Origin: Sedimentisphaerales bacterium
Lineage (GTDB): Bacteria > Planctomycetota > Phycisphaerae > Sedimentisphaerales > SG8-4
Length of the DNA: 8,972 nt
Reading direction: 5' to 3'
Assembly (NCBI GenBank): GCA_016928975.1
Contig: JAFGJR010000286.1
Span: 1-8,972 of the forward strand
The notes under the pieces were generated by a model. That model saw only the letters and a list, made by a program, of their open reading frames with translations, was not told where the DNA came from and made no database searches. A program made the position numbers and the translations under genes. The stretch's first letter is position 1. Every line of letters begins with the position of its first letter. This document shows, piece by piece, positions 6,767-8,972 of this stretch.

Positions 6767-7054
6767 ATGAACGAGACGGCTGTGCCCGAAGCATCTCGGC
6801 GCGTAACGATCGAGAACTCCCTCGGGTTGCACATGCGCCCGACCATGCAGTTCGTCGATCTCGCGAACCAGTTCCGAGCCAGAGTCCTCGTCCGGAAGGG
6901 CAATCACGCGGTTGATGGGAAGAACCCGATGGAGATGATGCTTCTGGAGGCGGTCCGTGGCACCGAGTTGGACATCCAGGCCACAGGGGCGGATGCGGCG
7001 GACGCGGTAGAGGCACTGGCAGCCCTCGTGAAATCCGGCTTTGGCGAGCAGTAG
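6767..7054 (+). CDS. ptsH: Phosphocarrier protein HPr
   Basis: A 95-aa HPr domain protein from the ATG at 6767. The active-site His is in NSLGLHMRPTM (residue 22 from this start), matching GLHARPA of classical HPr. The domain then follows the family through VRKGNHAVDGK and MEMMLLEAVRG to the C-terminal helix. Two longer starts exist. ATG 6683 has GGGAGG three bases upstream and overlaps ptsN by 20 bases, giving 123 aa. ATG 6707 follows the ptsN stop by four bases. They add a basic stretch with no counterpart in HPr (usually 85-95 aa), so I prefer the short start although its Shine-Dalgarno is poor. The site of the regulatory Ser46 aligns to Asn (GKNPMEMM against GKSIM-type sequences), so HPrK-type regulation seems impossible. 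It passes phosphate from EI to EIIA. Confidence 0.92.
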   Translation: MNETAVPEASRRVTIENSLGLHMRPTMQFVDLANQFRARVLVRKGNHAVDGKNPMEMMLLEAVRGTELDIQATGADAADAVEALAALVKSGFGEQ

Positions 7055-7121
7055 TCGAGGCTGCCCGTACATCGGGTTGATCAGTCAAGGTTCGGCACGT
7101 GGCGCGTGAGAACAGACGGCT

Positions 7122-8861
7122 ATGGAGATCAAGAAGGGAATCGGAGTCTCTCCGGGCGTCACCATCGCAAAGGCGGTGGTGCTGGACGCTGAGGAGTACC
7201 GAATTGCCCAGAAGACGGTCTCCGTCGACGACATCCCCGCCGAACTCGAGCGTCTTCGCAGCGGTTTTGACGCGTCCCTCACGGAGCTGCACAGCCTCCA
7301 GGAGGTGATGGCCCGGCAACTGGGGCCTGACATCGCGGCCATCTTCGATTTTCACTATGGCGTACTGAGCCAGGACCGCCTCTTCGAGCAAATCGCCTCT
7401 CTGATTACCCAGAAAAACTACTCTGCCGCGTATGCGGTCCGCGAGGTGCTCCGCGGCTACCAGCGCAGATTCCTGAATATGAAGGACCAGCTCCTGCGCG
7501 AGCGGGTTCGCGATGTGCATGACATCGAACGGCGGCTTCTCAGACACCTGTGCGGCCAGAGCGGCGAGGAACTGACTCTTCTAGGCGAGCCCTTCATTCT
7601 CGTTGCTCATGATCTAACCCCCTCGCAGGTCGCCAACTTGAGCCAGACCAAGGTGACCGGCGTTGCCATGGACGCGGGCGGCTTGACCAGTCACGCGGCC
7701 ATTGTGGTCCGATCCATGGGCATCCCCGCCGTCATGGGTCTCAAGGACGTCTCCACACAGGTGTCCAAAAGCGACACCATCGTCCTGGACGGCACCAAGG
7801 GTCTCGTGGTCATTCGACCCGACACGGACATGCTCCAAGAGTATCGAGTCGAGGAGGAGCGCATCCACGCTCTGGCCAGCGACTTGATAGAGCTGCGCGA
7901 CAAGCCGGCGGTGACTACTGACAACGTCAAGATCACCCTGCTGACCAACATCGAGTTCCCCTACGAAGCCAAGACCTGCCTGGAGAAAGGCGCCGAAGGG
8001 ATCGGCCTGTATCGCACCGAATTCCTTTACCTCCGAAGCGAGGTCGAACCCACCGAGGAGGAACACTATGAGGCCTACCATTCCGTGATCCAGGCCGTCG
8101 GCGACCACCCGGTCACCATACGCACCCTGGACCTGGGGGCCGACAAGTACACCCAGTCACAGGCTCGCGAGCCCGAAAGAAACCCATTTCTGGGTCTGAG
8201 GTCGATCCGCTATTGCCTTCAGAACCTCGACCTGTTCAAGACCCAGCTCCGAGCGATCTTGCGGGCGTCCGTCGAGGGCGACGTCCGGATCATGTTTCCG
8301 CTAATATCGAGCCTGATGGAGCTCCGGCAGGCCAAGATCGTGCTCGGAGATGCCATGGAGGACCTGGAGGAGGCGGGTACCCCCTTCAGGCGGGACATCC
8401 CGGTTGGTATAATGGTTGAGACCCCTGCCGCGGCCCTGCAGATTAAGGAGCTGCTGCGGGAAGTGGACTTTATCAGCATCGGGACGAACGACCTGATCCA
8501 GTACACCCTGGCGGTCGACCGGGGCAACGAGCGGGTGGCCTCGCTCTATACGGCCAGCCATCCGGTCGTGCTGCGGCTGCTTCGGGACATCGTTCGGTCC
8601 GCCGAACGAACCGAGACTGCCTACAGTATGTGTGGTGAAATGGCCGGCGAGCCGATGTATACGTTGCTGCTGTTGGGCATCGGACTGCGGCAGTTTTCGA
8701 TGGCCCCGAGCGACATTCCGGAGATCAAGAAGGTTATCCGGTCTGCCTCGATTGCCCACGCGGTCCGCGTGGCCAAGCGGGCACTCTCGTTCGACACCGA
8801 TCGGCAGGTGAGCAACTACCTGCGGGACGAAACGAGGAAGATCTGGCCCGAATTCCTGTAA
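7122..8861 (+). CDS. ptsI: Phosphoenolpyruvate-protein phosphotransferase, PTS Enzyme I
   Basis: A 579-aa protein, close to the 575 aa of E. coli Enzyme I. It uses PEP to phosphorylate its own His, then HPr. Domain order: N-terminal PEP-utiliser domain with HPr-binding helices (~1-140), swivelling phosphohistidine domain with H191 in GGLTSHAAIVVRS, then the TIM-barrel PEP-binding domain. In the barrel I see R298 (LYRTEFLY), R334 (TIRTLDLGADK), R360 (GLRSIRYCL), the metal ligands E433 (VETPAA) and D457 (SIGTNDLIQYTLAVDR), and C504 (YSMCGEMAG). No GAF domain precedes it, so it is the EI form rather than EI-Ntr (PtsP). All catalytic residues are intact. The ATG at 7122 fits the family start (MEIKKGIGVSPG) but has no evident Shine-Dalgarno, and the gap from ptsH is 67 bases. 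It is the last gene of the visible operon. Confidence 0.97.
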   Translation: MEIKKGIGVSPGVTIAKAVVLDAEEYRIAQKTVSVDDIPAELERLRSGFDASLTELHSLQEVMARQLGPDIAAIFDFHYGVLSQDRLFEQIASLITQKNYSAAYAVREVLRGYQRRFLNMKDQLLRERVRDVHDIERRLLRHLCGQSGEELTLLGEPFILVAHDLTPSQVANLSQTKVTGVAMDAGGLTSHAAIVVRSMGIPAVMGLKDVSTQVSKSDTIVLDGTKGLVVIRPDTDMLQEYRVEEERIHALASDLIELRDKPAVTTDNVKITLLTNIEFPYEAKTCLEKGAEGIGLYRTEFLYLRSEVEPTEEEHYEAYHSVIQAVGDHPVTIRTLDLGADKYTQSQAREPERNPFLGLRSIRYCLQNLDLFKTQLRAILRASVEGDVRIMFPLISSLMELRQAKIVLGDAMEDLEEAGTPFRRDIPVGIMVETPAAALQIKELLREVDFISIGTNDLIQYTLAVDRGNERVASLYTASHPVVLRLLRDIVRSAERTETAYSMCGEMAGEPMYTLLLLGIGLRQFSMAPSDIPEIKKVIRSASIAHAVRVAKRALSFDTDRQVSNYLRDETRKIWPEFL

Positions 8862-8891
8862 TTCAGGCGGGCCGTACAAATAGAAGCTGAT

Positions 8892-8910
8892 CCACCCTTT
8901 CGGGTGGTTG
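8892..8910 (+). terminator. Hairpin after ptsI, possible weak terminator
   Basis: CCACCC (8892-8897) and GGGTGG (8902-8907) form a perfect six-base stem around TTTC, 30 bases after the ptsI stop. Only TTG follows, not a run of T, so termination would be inefficient or Rho-aided. The position at the operon's end is what supports the call. Confidence 0.45.
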
Positions 8911-8972
8911 CACAGTACGCAGGCCGGCTCGCGCGTAGCGATGCCGGCGCAGCCAAGAGACGTTTGGAGTCA
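8911..8972. other. Right-edge sequence with an inverted GCCGGC pair
   Basis: GCCGGC occurs at 8923-8928 and 8943-8948 and can pair, since the hexamer is self-complementary. Between them is GCGCGTAGCG-rich sequence. An ATG at 8941 opens a frame of ten codons to the edge (MPAQPRDVWS) but has no Shine-Dalgarno sequence. Too little is visible to call a gene or RNA. Confidence 0.3.

Noticed and set aside
5848..6903. A 351-codon minus-strand open frame opposite hpf, ptsN and the start of ptsH
   Set aside because: It lies wholly antisense to three well-supported genes, has no recognisable domain, and long antisense frames are expected at this GC content.
8941..8972. The start of a further plus-strand gene (ATG at 8941)
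   Set aside because: Only ten codons are visible, with no Shine-Dalgarno sequence and no recognisable family.

Overview
The window is about 60% GC, densely coded and chromosomal in character. It most resembles the Planctomycetota, probably a Phycisphaerae-type lineage. This is inferred from three things: a type II secretion/pilin-like protein with an N-terminal methylation motif, a Ste24-like M48 membrane protease, and a compact hpf-ptsN-ptsH-ptsI cluster with no sugar permease. No marker gene such as rRNA is present, so the placement is tentative.

Left part, minus strand. Positions 1-605 hold the N-terminal two-thirds or so of a prepilin-like protein that runs off the left edge. It has a clear Shine-Dalgarno sequence and a plausible extended -10 promoter. 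Positions 606-861 are non-coding and carry a patch of short tandem repeats followed by a perfect GC-rich hairpin. The repeat-like tract runs into the 3' end of the next gene. Positions 862-5527 look like one three-gene transcription unit read right to left. First comes a 613-aa membrane-anchored protein, then a roughly 491-aa exported protein that overlaps or nearly touches it, then a zinc metalloprotease of the Ste24/M48 type with several membrane segments. The first two proteins have no name I can give. By reading their sequences against each other I find they are paralogues: they share a C-terminal domain, and both carry upstream modules that look like the PsbP/Mog1 (DcrB-like) fold.

Right part, plus strand. 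A divergent intergenic region (5528-5853) has a good sigma-70-type promoter and a long, potentially structured leader. It leads into hpf (ribosome hibernation factor), an EIIA of the PtsN/fructose type, HPr and Enzyme I. The last three form a complete phosphorelay (PEP to EI to HPr to EIIA) with every catalytic residue intact. There is no EIIB or EIIC, so the relay is probably regulatory, as in the hpf-ptsN clusters of other bacteria. The residue of HPr that aligns with the regulatory Ser46 is Asn. A hairpin after ptsI may end the operon.

I see no CRISPR array, tRNA, rRNA, transposase, phage gene or toxin-antitoxin pair. The least described part is the paralogous pair of exported proteins next to the membrane protease.
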